Positions 1 to 8,769 of a DNA stretch of 64,000 nucleotides are shown piece by piece (the stretch's first letter is position 1; each line of letters opens with the position of its first letter). The notes under the pieces were generated by a model, which made no database searches, was not told the origin of the DNA, and was given only the letters and a program-made list of their open reading frames with translations. The translations under genes and the position numbers were made by a program. The DNA comes from Pseudomonas sp. UBA1879 (GTDB lineage Bacteria > Pseudomonadota > Gammaproteobacteria > Pseudomonadales > Pseudomonadaceae): contig NZ_DDHJ01000018.1 of the NCBI RefSeq assembly GCF_002338065.1, positions 425,124 through 489,123 on the forward strand. Reading direction: 5' to 3'.

Positions 1-159
1 CGACAATCCTGTGTGAGTGAGCTTGCTCACGAACGCGGTGGTCCGGTGACCTGCTGAGTGTCAGTCGCCCCGTCATCGTTGCTGTCGTGCCTGCAACTTC
101 TCCTGCAGGAAGGGCGTCGGCCCAGCGATAGGCGCCGAGGTCCGTTTGCCTGATAGCTG

Positions 160-1026
160 TCAACGATTGCAACGCTGCTCGGCGGTGACGTCAGCCGGTG
201 CCAGCTCATTTTCGGTGTAGCCGTACTTCTGCAGTATCTTCAACAGCTCGCCCGACGCTCGCAGTTTCGCCAGTTCGGCATTGAAAGCCTGGGTGAATTC
301 AGGATCGTTTTTCGGCAAACCGTAGGCGTGGTAATTCCAGGTCGGTTTGCCTTCCGCGTCAGGAATCTGATCGAACGGCAGGGCGCGTTCGATTCCGGCG
401 TCGTTGGCTTTCTTGACCAGATTGATGATCTCCGCGTCCGGGAAATACACCACGTCCACGCGACCGGCCTGCAGTGCGGCCAAGGCATCGGTGTCCTTGT
501 CCAGCAGCACCAGGTTGCTGGTGGCGATGCCGCTGTCCTTGGCTTCCTGCACCTGATTGCTGCCCGGTTGGGTCGCCAGTCGCGCCTTGCCGTTGGTGGC
601 CACGTCCTTGAGGCTGTGCAGCTTCAGCGGATTGCCTGCCTTGACGATGAACGCGCCGCCCGAGCGGGTCACCGGGTTGGAATAGCCAATCACTTTGCAG
701 CGCGCCGGGTTGATGAACAGGCCCGCGCCGATCAGATCAAAACGCCCCGCAGCCAGTCCTGGCACCAGCGAACCGAATTCTGTGATCGGGGTTTCGATTT
801 TCGTGATGCCCAACTGCGAGAGGATGGCCTGCAGGATCTCGACATTGGCCCCGACGGTTTTGGCGCTGGTGTCGATGTAGGCGTAAGGCTGTTCGTTGGC
901 GATCCCGGCGGTGAGGCCTTGGGTGCGCCCTTTTTCCAGCAGACCGGCAAATGCGAATGAGGCGAACAGTGCGTTGAACAGCACGGCGGAGCCGATTGCA
1001 GCAGACAGCGATTTCAGGCCTTTCAT
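160..1026 (-). CDS. Family 3 ABC transporter substrate-binding protein (EhuB-like)
   Basis: A 288-residue periplasmic binding protein. A signal peptide of about 27 residues ends near AFAG, followed by the bilobed SBP_bac_3 fold with typical stretches such as EFGSLVPGLAAGRFDLIGAG and QAGRVDVVYFPDAE. The family captures polar amino acids or compatible solutes for an ABC permease; overall resemblance is to ectoine/hydroxyectoine binding proteins (EhuB), but the ligand cannot be fixed from sequence. It lies 137 bp downstream of an SsuA-like binding protein on the same strand. No permease or ATPase gene is visible, and any partners would lie left of the window. Confidence 0.8.
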   Translation of the reverse strand: MKGLKSLSAAIGSAVLFNALFASFAFAGLLEKGRTQGLTAGIANEQPYAYIDTSAKTVGANVEILQAILSQLGITKIETPITEFGSLVPGLAAGRFDLIGAGLFINPARCKVIGYSNPVTRSGGAFIVKAGNPLKLHSLKDVATNGKARLATQPGSNQVQEAKDSGIATSNLVLLDKDTDALAALQAGRVDVVYFPDAEIINLVKKANDAGIERALPFDQIPDAEGKPTWNYHAYGLPKNDPEFTQAFNAELAKLRASGELLKILQKYGYTENELAPADVTAEQRCNR

Positions 1027-1162
1027 GAACAGTGCTCGATAGGATGTGAACGAAAAACGGGTCGCAGTGCGCTTGCCCGCGATAGCAATGGATCAGACAC
1101 CTGCGATGTCAACGATCCACTCGTATTGGGCCAGGCGCCCGCGTCAGGTCGACGACGATGAA

Positions 1163-2149
1163 TCAGGGCGTCCAGATGCCCACGTCCTTGGCATCCACGG
1201 CCTTAGGTAACAGACCCGCAGCGAAGAAGGCATCGGCGATTTTTTGCTGCTCGCCCAGTTGATCGGCCTTCACCGGTTCGACCTGATAGCTGCGGTGGGC
1301 GTTGGCCGATTCCACAGTGGCTACGTCCAGATTCCCCCAGAGCGGGCCCAACACCTGCGCGGCATCCTGCGGATTTTTCTTGATCCAGCTGCCGGCCGCC
1401 TGAAGCTGCTGGTACACGAGTTTGAGCACATCAGGGTGTTCGGCGGCATAAGCGGTGCTGGTCAGGTAATAGCGTTTATAGCTGGCCAGGCCGGTGCCGT
1501 CAGTGAGGGTGCGGGTCGGCAGTTGGCGCTGAACGCTGGTCAGGAAGGGTTCCCACGTGACCCACGCATCGACCTTGCCGTTTTCGAATGCCGCGCGGCC
1601 GTCCGCCGGTGTCAGGTACGCGGGCTGAATGTCGGCGAAGGTCAGGCCTGCCTTGTTCAGCGCCGCGATCAACAGGTAGTGAGTGCCCGCCGCTTTGGTC
1701 ACGGCCACCTTCTTGCCTTTGAGGTCGGCCAGTTGCTGGATCGGCGAATCCTTGGACACGACGATCGCCTGGGCGCTGGGGGAAGGGGACTCCTCGGCGA
1801 AATAGGTGAGCTTGGCCTGAGCGGCCTGGGCGAAGATCGGCACGGTGTCGGCGACATCCGCGCTGATGTCGACGTTGCCGATGTTCAGCGCTTCCAGCAG
1901 GGGCAAGCCGCTGGGGAATTCATGCCAGCTGACGTCGATGTTGTCGTTTCCCAACGCTTTTTCCAACGTGCCTTGAGCCTTGAGCAAGGTGATCAGCGTC
2001 GACGATTTCTGGTAACCGATACGCAGCGTTTCTTTGGCTTGAGCCGAGAGCGGCAGCGCAGCGGCCAAGGCAAACGTCAGAGCCAGGCTAACCCCCGCGA
2101 GCAGCAGACGATGAGGGCGTAGGCGAGGGGTGTCGAAAAGGCTGGGCAT
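1163..2149 (-). CDS. Aliphatic sulfonate ABC transporter substrate-binding protein (SsuA-like)
   Basis: A 328-residue periplasmic protein of the SsuA/TauA/NrtA family, predicted to bind organosulfonates. The N-terminus carries a signal peptide with an unusually long charged start (hydrophobic core about residues 14-38, cleavage near SAQA). The mature part opens with ETLRIGYQKSSTL and contains the family stretch LKGKKVAVTKAAGTHYLLI. It shares orientation with the family 3 binding protein downstream and with the flavin-dependent desulfurisation-type enzymes further upstream (3.9-6.5 kb), which supports a sulfur-scavenging role. The permease and ATPase are not in the window. Confidence 0.85.
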   Translation of the reverse strand: MPSLFDTPRLRPHRLLLAGVSLALTFALAAALPLSAQAKETLRIGYQKSSTLITLLKAQGTLEKALGNDNIDVSWHEFPSGLPLLEALNIGNVDISADVADTVPIFAQAAQAKLTYFAEESPSPSAQAIVVSKDSPIQQLADLKGKKVAVTKAAGTHYLLIAALNKAGLTFADIQPAYLTPADGRAAFENGKVDAWVTWEPFLTSVQRQLPTRTLTDGTGLASYKRYYLTSTAYAAEHPDVLKLVYQQLQAAGSWIKKNPQDAAQVLGPLWGNLDVATVESANAHRSYQVEPVKADQLGEQQKIADAFFAAGLLPKAVDAKDVGIWTP

Positions 2150-2333
2150 GATCGATTCGAGCTCGAAATAAGTGGGTCGACGAGGAGAGTGGCGAACGCC
2201 AAGCCCCGAATCATAGAGTTCTAAGAAACATTCTTTAAATACCTTCTGGCTATGAGCTTATGCACCAATCGATTGATTCGGAGCGTCTCAAACAGGCGCG
2301 ATCTTCATCAAAGGCGTAGGCAGCGTCTGCGTA

Positions 2334-2599
2334 CTGACACACCACCATCGCGGCCGTCGTGCCTCCGGCTACTCCTACAGATCCAACGGCTAGTCTGGAA
2401 TTTCGCGTCGCCATCCATCCCGTAGGAGCCGCCGGAGGTACGACGGCCGCGAAGCTTTGGGTCAGGCAGCGATGCGTCTTCTGACACACCACCATCGCGG
2501 CCGTCGTACCTCCGGCTACTCCTACAGATCCAGCGGCTAGTCTGGAATTTCGGGTCGCCATCCATCCCGTAGGAGCCGCCGGAGGTACGACGGCCGCGA
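2334..2599. repeat. Duplicated REPIN: two inverted REP pairs in direct repeat
   Basis: Two nearly identical 119-bp units (2334-2452 and 2481-2599) lie exactly 147 bp apart. Each holds one REP in the orientation CGGCCGTCGT...CTCCTAC (2348-2378; 2495-2525) and an inverted partner GTAGGAGCC...GACGGCCGCG (2422-2452; 2569-2599), so each unit can fold into a long hairpin. The same REP family recurs at 20436-20470 and 24488-24800. These are non-autonomous RAYT-type repeats; no RAYT transposase gene is in the window. Confidence 0.9.
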
Positions 2600-2769
2600 T
2601 GGCGTCAGGTCAGTCGCCATGCCCGGATCAACCTTGTTCAGTCGTCGAAAACCACCAAGGCTCGTAATCCGATGCTCCGGCGTTGCGGTGCTTTTGGTGG
2701 GGTGGGGTCGTAGAACGCGGTATGTGCCCCGGCGCGGGCGACAAGGTCGGTCTGCGAATCGCAAATTTT

Positions 2770-3050
2770 TCAGCAGTAGTACCAGTGATGCCTGGGGGGT
2801 GGCCCGACTGGACTGATCCACACGAAGCGTATCGTCGAAAATGACCGTCTTGACCGAACTGGCGTGAGCCCGCAAAAGCGCATCCGCTTTGGGGTATTGC
2901 TGCTGCACGACCTGTGTTTCGCCTTCCAGATACGCCACGGCACCGGATTGCCCCGCGCGCTGACCCCGTAGGTATCCAGCGCACGTGCGCCTGTCAATAA
3001 CAGCGGCTTTATGACCGGATCTGAAGTGAGGGAGGCTTATGAGCTCGATA
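2770..3050 (-). pseudogene. Possible frameshifted remnant of an unrecognised gene
   Basis: On the minus strand the frame reading PLLLTGARALDTYGVSARG (from about 3020) breaks near 2950. A plausible continuation, AYLEGETQVVQQQYPKADAL then VIFDDTLRVDQSS, appears in another frame. Neither part has a convincing start or full-length context, and I do not recognise the family. The remaining DNA between the REPIN block and 3180 shows no other gene. This could be chance coding potential in GC-rich DNA. Confidence 0.25.
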
Positions 3051-3179
3051 ATTCAAAGTCCAACCGATCTATCGTTTTTGGCAATAGTCGTCATTTGTGA
3101 AAAAAGTGTGATTTATTTGTGAATGTATCGTTAGCATGCCGATTCGGCGATCAGCCGGTGACCTCTGGGGAGTTTTGGT

Positions 3180-3848
3180 TTGCATACTGTTCACAACGAA
3201 TTGAAGGGCGCGTCACTGGGGATTTTGTTCCGTCTGGTGCTGACAGGCATCGTGTTTGGCATGTTGTGGCTGGATCTCGCGGTTTTTCACACGGACATCC
3301 TCGAGATTTCGTTCACCGAAATCACGCAGGAGATCTTGTTGTTCGCCTGCGCGCTGCTGTTCTGGTTCGCGCCGGGCATGGCTGAGCAACGAGGTTTCAA
3401 CATCATCGCCGGTGGTTTTTTCGCTTGCCTGTTGATGCGGGAACTGGACGGCCTGTTTGATCCCATTAGCCACAGCGCCTGGTGCTGGCCATTCAGCCTG
3501 ATCGCCCTGGTGTGCTGCTTCAAGGCATTCAGGGCCAGCCGCCGCACCGAGACCTTTGCCGCGCTCGCAGCCTTCACCCGCACGCCGGGCTTCGGCACGA
3601 TGGCGACGGGTCTGGGTGTGCTGGTGTTTTCCAGGGTATTTGGCATGGGCTCGCTGTGGCATTTGATCCTGACCGAAGGCTACGCGCGACTGGCCAAGAC
3701 CACCGTGGAGGAGGGTGTCGAGCTGCTCGCCTACTCGATGTGGTTCGCGGCGAGCGTTGAGTACTACGCATTGTCGCGCAAGGCACACGCTCAGGCGCCC
3801 GTCCCGGACGTGGCGTATGCCGATGCTTCGGTGTCGCGGCTGTCGTGA
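3180..3848 (+). CDS. Hypothetical inner-membrane protein
   Basis: A 222-residue protein with about five hydrophobic segments (for example around residues 16-32, 50-65, 75-90, 100-117 and 145-160) and a soluble C-terminal tail. I do not recognise the family. The only workable start is TTG at 3180, preceded by GGGGAG. The gene sits alone between the REPIN gap and the convergent SfnB-like gene, and nothing around it indicates a function. Confidence 0.6.
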   Translation: MHTVHNELKGASLGILFRLVLTGIVFGMLWLDLAVFHTDILEISFTEITQEILLFACALLFWFAPGMAEQRGFNIIAGGFFACLLMRELDGLFDPISHSAWCWPFSLIALVCCFKAFRASRRTETFAALAAFTRTPGFGTMATGLGVLVFSRVFGMGSLWHLILTEGYARLAKTTVEEGVELLAYSMWFAASVEYYALSRKAHAQAPVPDVAYADASVSRLS

Positions 3849-3875
3849 ATGGGGCGGCCCGAGTGGCCGAGGCGT

Positions 3876-5108
3876 TCACGCCACGCCGATTTTCCATTGC
3901 GCGGGGGGTGGGGTGCCGTTGACCGCGTAGTCGCCGACGATTCGGTCCTTGTAAATGCGCGGGTTATGGGAGGTGAGGGTGCGGGCATTGCGCCAGAACC
4001 GGTCGAGCCCCAGCGGACGCAGTGTGGCCGACGCGCTCAGGGCATCGAACATCCGCGAACTGGCGTCGAGGATCAGGTCGCTGACGATGGTTTGCGACTG
4101 GGCAATCTCCAGCTCGGCGATGTCCACGGCGCGTTGCAACGCTTCGGCATCGCCGGTGAGCCGCGCCTGATACGCCCGTTCCAGCGCCTCGGCGGTTTTC
4201 AGCACGATGGCGCCTGCGCTGTAGGCTGCCCCGCGCAAGCTGCCGACCACCTGTAGGACTTGCGGGTCCTGCGCCACCCGCGCTGCGTTGCCATTGCTGA
4301 AACTGCGAGTGCGTTTGGCCACGGCGGCGGCCACTTCGCCGCTGAGTGCACGGCCGATCCCGGCGAGGTTGGCTAGGTGCACGATCTGATACAGCGCCGG
4401 TGAATACGGGAATTTGTCATCGACACTGACGATGTTTCGGGTGTCCACCGCCACGCCACGCAGGTGCGTGGTGCCGCTGGCCGTGAGGCGTTGGCCGAAG
4501 CCGTTCCAGTCGTCCACCACTTCGACCCCTTCGGCGTCACGGCGCACGGTCACGAACACCCGTTTGTCATTGTGATCGCTGACCGCTACGTCGATCCATT
4601 CGCTGTACAAACAGCCTGTGGTGTAGAACTTGTTCCCGTCGATGCGCCACTGCTCGCCGTCCAGATAAAGACGCGAATGCAGGTGCGATTGTGGCGTATC
4701 GCCGACTTCGCCGGTGGCAGGGCCAACGGTTTCGCCGCGTACCAGTCGCTCGAACCAGACTTTGCGGCGTTCCTCGTCTCGGCTGTTCAGCAGGTTTTCG
4801 GTGAACCCCAAATGCCCGCGCAGGGCCTGCACCAGATTGGAATCGGCTTCGCCCAGTTCGATCAGCAGGTTGGCCAGTTCGGGCAGGGTGACGCCCAGCC
4901 CGCCATATTCTTTCGGCACCCGCACGGCGGTGAAACCCGAGGCCTTGAGCAGTTGCAACTCCTGCACCGGTAAGCGCCGCTCCAGCTCGCGGCTGATGGC
5001 GCCTTCGCGCAGGTTGGCGAACAACGGACGGAAGCGCTCGGCCAGTTGCTCGTAGCGGGCAGAAGGGCCAGCCCCCCATGCGGCATTGACTTGATGTGCC
5101 ATGTTCAA
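3876..5108 (-). CDS. SfnB-family acyl-CoA-dehydrogenase-fold oxidoreductase
   Basis: A 410-residue flavoprotein of the acyl-CoA dehydrogenase superfamily, in the branch containing SfnB and DszC. The N-terminal helical domain includes VPKEYGGLGVTLPELANLL; a middle beta domain and a C-terminal helical bundle follow, including LASSRMFD-like LDASSRMFDALSAS. SfnB/DszC-type members are FMN-dependent monooxygenases acting on sulfones or organosulfur compounds. The gene lies 43 bp downstream of an NtaA/DszA-type monooxygenase, a pairing typical of sulfur-starvation loci. The substrate is not determinable from sequence. Confidence 0.85.
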   Translation of the reverse strand: MNMAHQVNAAWGAGPSARYEQLAERFRPLFANLREGAISRELERRLPVQELQLLKASGFTAVRVPKEYGGLGVTLPELANLLIELGEADSNLVQALRGHLGFTENLLNSRDEERRKVWFERLVRGETVGPATGEVGDTPQSHLHSRLYLDGEQWRIDGNKFYTTGCLYSEWIDVAVSDHNDKRVFVTVRRDAEGVEVVDDWNGFGQRLTASGTTHLRGVAVDTRNIVSVDDKFPYSPALYQIVHLANLAGIGRALSGEVAAAVAKRTRSFSNGNAARVAQDPQVLQVVGSLRGAAYSAGAIVLKTAEALERAYQARLTGDAEALQRAVDIAELEIAQSQTIVSDLILDASSRMFDALSASATLRPLGLDRFWRNARTLTSHNPRIYKDRIVGDYAVNGTPPPAQWKIGVA

Positions 5109-5151
5109 ACTCTTTTTGTCATTCGGGAGGCGTCCGCCTCATGGTGGAGTC

Positions 5152-6528
5152 TTAAACCGCGATCGAACGCTCGCGCAGCCGGGTCGCGGGATGGGCCGGG
5201 AACGGCAGTCCCAGACGCTCGCGCAGCGTATGGCCGGTCGGGCCGTCAGCGGGCACCAGACCGCGACGTTTCAGCTCCGGCAGGATCAGCGTGATGAAGT
5301 CGTCCAGACCCTCCGGGTAGGTCGGCGGCAGGATGTTGAAACCGTCGGCGCCATGGCCTTCGAACCATGCCTGCAACTGATCCACGACCTCTTCAGGCGA
5401 ACCCACCAGCGTCCAGTGCCCCCGCGCACCCGCCAGCCGCAAGTACAGCTCGCGCAGGCTCAGGCCTTCGGCGGCCAGTTGCAGAATCAGCTGCTGGCGG
5501 CTCTTCGAGGCGTTGGTCGCCGGCAGGTCCTGAGGCAGCGGCCCGTCCAGTGGCAGGTGAGACAGATCGACACCGCCGAGCAAACCCGACAACAGGCTCA
5601 AGCCGACATCCGGGTGCACCAGATTTTGCAGACGCTGATGCTTGGCGTGGGCTTCGGCAGAAGTCGGCGCCGTGAAGATAGTCACGCCTGGCAGAATTTT
5701 GATGTGTTCCGGATGGCGGCCCAGCACCGCTGCGCGGGATTTGATGTCGCTGTAGAACGCTTGGGCATCGGCCAGGCTCTGGTGCGCGGCGAAGATCGCT
5801 TCAGCGGTTGCCGCCGCCAGATCACGCCCGTCCTCGGAGGCACCTGCCTGCACCAGCACCGGTTTGCCCTGGGGCGAGCGCAAGACGTTCAACGGCCCGC
5901 GCACATGGAAATGCTCGCCGTGGTGGTCGGCGCGGTGCAGCTTGGTGCGATCGAGGAACACGCCTTTGTCCTTGTCCAGCAGCAGCGTGTCGTCTTCCCA
6001 GCTGTCCCAGAGCTTTTGCACCACTTCGTGGAACTCACGCGCGCGGCTGTAGCGGTCAGCGTGTGCGGGTTGCACCCCTTCAGCCGTCTTGGCGAAGTTC
6101 TTCGCGGCGTCGGGGTCGCTGCTGGTCACCAGGTTCCAGCCGACCCGCCCGCCGCTGATCTGGTCCAGCGAGGCGAACTGCCGTGCCAGGTTGTACGGCT
6201 CGCTGTAACTGGTGCTGGCCGTCGCCACCAGGCCAATGCGCGAGGTGACGACCGCCAGCGCCGACAGCAGGGTCAGCGGCTCGAAACTCAGGCTCGGGGC
6301 GATGACCCGGTCGAACGTCGGCGCGTCGATCCCCCGCACCGACACGCTGTCGGCGAGGAACAGCGTGTCGAATCCGGCCGCTTCGGCCTTGCGCGCCAGA
6401 TCAATGAAATGGTCCAGCCGCACACCGGCATCGGCTTGAGAACCGGTGTCGCGCCAGGCGGCAATGTGGTGCCCGGTGGCGCGCAGGAAGAGGCCGAGTT
6501 TGAGGGTGTCAGTGCGTCGAGTCATCAA
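5152..6528 (-). CDS. LLM-class FMN-dependent monooxygenase (NtaA/SnaA/DszA family)
   Basis: A 458-residue bacterial-luciferase-fold monooxygenase. It begins with LKLGLFLRATGHHIAAW, as in NtaA/DszA proteins, has FDTLFLADSVSVRG early, and ISGGRVGWNLVTSSDPDAAKNF as the phosphate/FMN-binding stretch. The family uses reduced FMN from a separate reductase to oxidise organosulfur compounds, nitrilotriacetate or similar. It is first in a probable two-gene operon with the SfnB-like gene. No flavin reductase is in the window. Confidence 0.88.
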   Translation of the reverse strand: MMTRRTDTLKLGLFLRATGHHIAAWRDTGSQADAGVRLDHFIDLARKAEAAGFDTLFLADSVSVRGIDAPTFDRVIAPSLSFEPLTLLSALAVVTSRIGLVATASTSYSEPYNLARQFASLDQISGGRVGWNLVTSSDPDAAKNFAKTAEGVQPAHADRYSRAREFHEVVQKLWDSWEDDTLLLDKDKGVFLDRTKLHRADHHGEHFHVRGPLNVLRSPQGKPVLVQAGASEDGRDLAAATAEAIFAAHQSLADAQAFYSDIKSRAAVLGRHPEHIKILPGVTIFTAPTSAEAHAKHQRLQNLVHPDVGLSLLSGLLGGVDLSHLPLDGPLPQDLPATNASKSRQQLILQLAAEGLSLRELYLRLAGARGHWTLVGSPEEVVDQLQAWFEGHGADGFNILPPTYPEGLDDFITLILPELKRRGLVPADGPTGHTLRERLGLPFPAHPATRLRERSIAV

Positions 6529-6895
6529 ACAGTTCCTTGTGTTGCGAATAAGCGGCAGCCGACGCAGCGCGCCTCGGGGCTATCGATCGAGGCGCGTGCA
6601 TCGGGGACTGTCTGGGTATTAGCAAGCGTTATGCCGTGAGCCGTCCGTGGCCGGCAGGCGACGTTCAAGTGTTTGATTCTGGCTGCAGGCGGTAGGCGCG
6701 TCGCTGCGTCCGGCGGGGGTGAACGGGCGGCGAGTTGTGTGCGCAAACAGCGAAAGTTGCTCAATGGCTGCTGCTGGAGAAACACCGGATGGGCTGACTG
6801 ACGCCTTTAGCACCCGTCAGAAGACAAGGCTGGGGTCGGCACGGGGATGCCGACCTTCACCTCGAAAATGGCAGGCAGAGCGTGGCAGGATCGCC
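6529..6895. other. Intergenic region, 367 bp, nothing recognised
   Basis: Spacer between the divergently placed start of the flavin monooxygenase and the 3' end of msrA. It probably contains the promoter of the monooxygenase operon, but no confident promoter, repeat or terminator could be assigned by eye. Confidence 0.5.
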
Positions 6896-7402
6896 TCAAC
6901 CTCTCTTCGGCAACACCCAATCCTTGCGGATGAAGTGGCAGGTGTAGCCATTGGGGATACGCTCCAGATAATCCTGATGCTCAGGCTCGGCCTCCCAGAA
7001 ATCCCCGGCCGGGCTGATTTCGGTCACGACTTTGCCCGGCCAGAGGTCGGAGGCGTCGACGTCTTTCACGGTGTCTTCGGCGATGCGTTTCTGCTCGTCG
7101 TTCAGGTAGAAAATCGCTGAGCGATAACTTGGGCCCAGGTCGTTGCCCTGGCGGTTGGGCGTGGACGGGTCGTGGATCTGGAAGAAGAATTCGAGGATCT
7201 TGCGGTAGCTGATCTGTGCTGGGTCGAAAACGATTTCGATCGCCTCGGCGTGATTGCCGTGGTTGCGGTAGGTGGCGTTCGGAACCTCGCCGCCGGAGTA
7301 GCCGACGCGGGTGGAGACGACGCCGGGGTAACGGCGCAGCAGATCTTGCATACCCCAGAAGCAGCCGCCAGCGAGGAGGGCGGTTTCGGTTTGGGTGGTC
7401 AT
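6896..7402 (-). CDS. msrA: Peptide-methionine (S)-S-oxide reductase MsrA
   Basis: A 168-residue enzyme that reduces methionine-S-sulfoxide in proteins. The catalytic GGCFWGM motif (Cys near residue 13) and the downstream VGYSGG, NHAEAIEIVFDP and FFQIHDPSTPNRQGND blocks are all present. The ATG at 7402 was chosen because AAGGA lies 9 bases upstream and the family N-terminus begins about here. A longer frame to 7534 adds unrelated residues. The gene is divergent from the UvsE-like gene. Confidence 0.95.
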   Translation of the reverse strand: MTTQTETALLAGGCFWGMQDLLRRYPGVVSTRVGYSGGEVPNATYRNHGNHAEAIEIVFDPAQISYRKILEFFFQIHDPSTPNRQGNDLGPSYRSAIFYLNDEQKRIAEDTVKDVDASDLWPGKVVTEISPAGDFWEAEPEHQDYLERIPNGYTCHFIRKDWVLPKRG

Positions 7403-7573
7403 GGTGCAATCCTTTTTCAGTGCGCGGAACGCGCAGATGTCAAAATGTATCCCAGTGTGCTCGCCTGTGATTGACCGATGCAAGGGGGCGAAAAATCGAA
7501 CTCCGTACCCTGTGCCGACGTCTGCAGTGAGCACACCGAGCGCTTTTGTCCGCCACCGCCATTAGGATCATCC

Positions 7574-8629
7574 GTGAACACACCTCGCATCGGCTTCGCC
7601 TGCATGTACCGCCACCCTGAGCGCGAATTGTCGCTAAAGGAGCTCAAGGCGCTGGAAGGTGATTACAACCCTCGCACCACCACCCTGCGCTGGATGGACA
7701 GCGTTACCCAGCAGGAAGCGCAGGACAAGCTGCTGAGTATCGTCGAACACAATCTGGCGGCGCAGATCCGCTTGCTCGGCTACGTCGCGCAACTGCCGTT
7801 GGGCCGCAGAATGCTGCGTTTGAGCAGTGACCTCTTGCCGTTCTACAGCCATCCGAAAGTGGCGGCGTTTTATCAGACGCCCTCGGTCATGACGCGGCTG
7901 GCCGGGCTGTTCGAGGCAATTGGCGACACCGCCCGCGCGGCCGATATTCGCTTGTCGTTTCATCCGGGCCAGTTCTGTGTGCTGGGTTCGGATCGGCCGG
8001 ACGTGGTGGAAAACAGCCTCGCCGAATTCGAATACCACGCCGACATGATCCGCATGATGGGCTACGGTCGCCGTTTTCAGGACTTCAAATGCAACATCCA
8101 CATCGCCGGACGTCTGGGAGCGGAGGGCGTGCGTGCGGTCTGGCCGCGTTTGTCCGAGGTGGCGCGTCAGTGCATCACCTTCGAAAACGACGAAAAAACC
8201 TACGGCGTGGACGACTGCCTGCTACTGGCCGACCTGGCACCGGTGGTGCTCGACATCCACCATTGCTGGATTCATGAGGGTGACTACATTGCCCCGGACG
8301 ACCCACGTGTGAGCCGGATCATCGACAGTTGGCGTGGCGTGCGACCGGTCATGCATTACTCGCAGCCGCCCGAAAGCCTGCAGGCGCTGGGTTTCACTGC
8401 GGAGCAAAAGCTGGAGATGGAAGCGTTGCTGAAGGTCGTCAATAAGCGCGACCTGTACCTGCACAGCGATGGTATGTGGAACGACTGGACCAACCGCTAT
8501 GCGCTGCTGTTTCTGGATCGCTTCGACATCATGTTCGAAGCCAAGCACAAGAACCTCGCCACCGAGACGTTTTATCGGCAGTTCATGGCAGCGGAGCATT
8601 CCGCGGTGACCGTCGAGGAGCGGCTCTAG
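7574..8629 (+). CDS. UV damage endonuclease, UvsE family
   Basis: A 351-residue TIM-barrel nuclease of the UvsE/UvdE family, which incises 5' of UV photoproducts. Visible blocks are RIGFACMYR at the start, RLSFHPGQFCVLGS, CITFENDEKTYGVDD and LDIHHCWIHEG, whose His, Glu and Asp residues match the metal ligands. The N-terminus fits the GTG at 7574, preceded by AGGATC; the frame is open from 7478, but that leader is not family-like. Confidence 0.88.
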   Translation: MNTPRIGFACMYRHPERELSLKELKALEGDYNPRTTTLRWMDSVTQQEAQDKLLSIVEHNLAAQIRLLGYVAQLPLGRRMLRLSSDLLPFYSHPKVAAFYQTPSVMTRLAGLFEAIGDTARAADIRLSFHPGQFCVLGSDRPDVVENSLAEFEYHADMIRMMGYGRRFQDFKCNIHIAGRLGAEGVRAVWPRLSEVARQCITFENDEKTYGVDDCLLLADLAPVVLDIHHCWIHEGDYIAPDDPRVSRIIDSWRGVRPVMHYSQPPESLQALGFTAEQKLEMEALLKVVNKRDLYLHSDGMWNDWTNRYALLFLDRFDIMFEAKHKNLATETFYRQFMAAEHSAVTVEERL

Positions 8630-8769
8630 ACCGCACGTTCCGGCGTTTTTGGCCGGTGCGGTCGGTGAACACCGAAAATGTCAGCGCTTTGACGACGTTC
8701 GGGTTGTGCACGGTCATGGCACGGTGCCACAATCGCGTCCTATGACCGTGGTGTGGGCAGGCGATTACG

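Noticed and set aside
5101..6639. A 512-codon open frame antisense to the flavin monooxygenase
   Set aside because: Composition and phase are those of a complement of the real gene.
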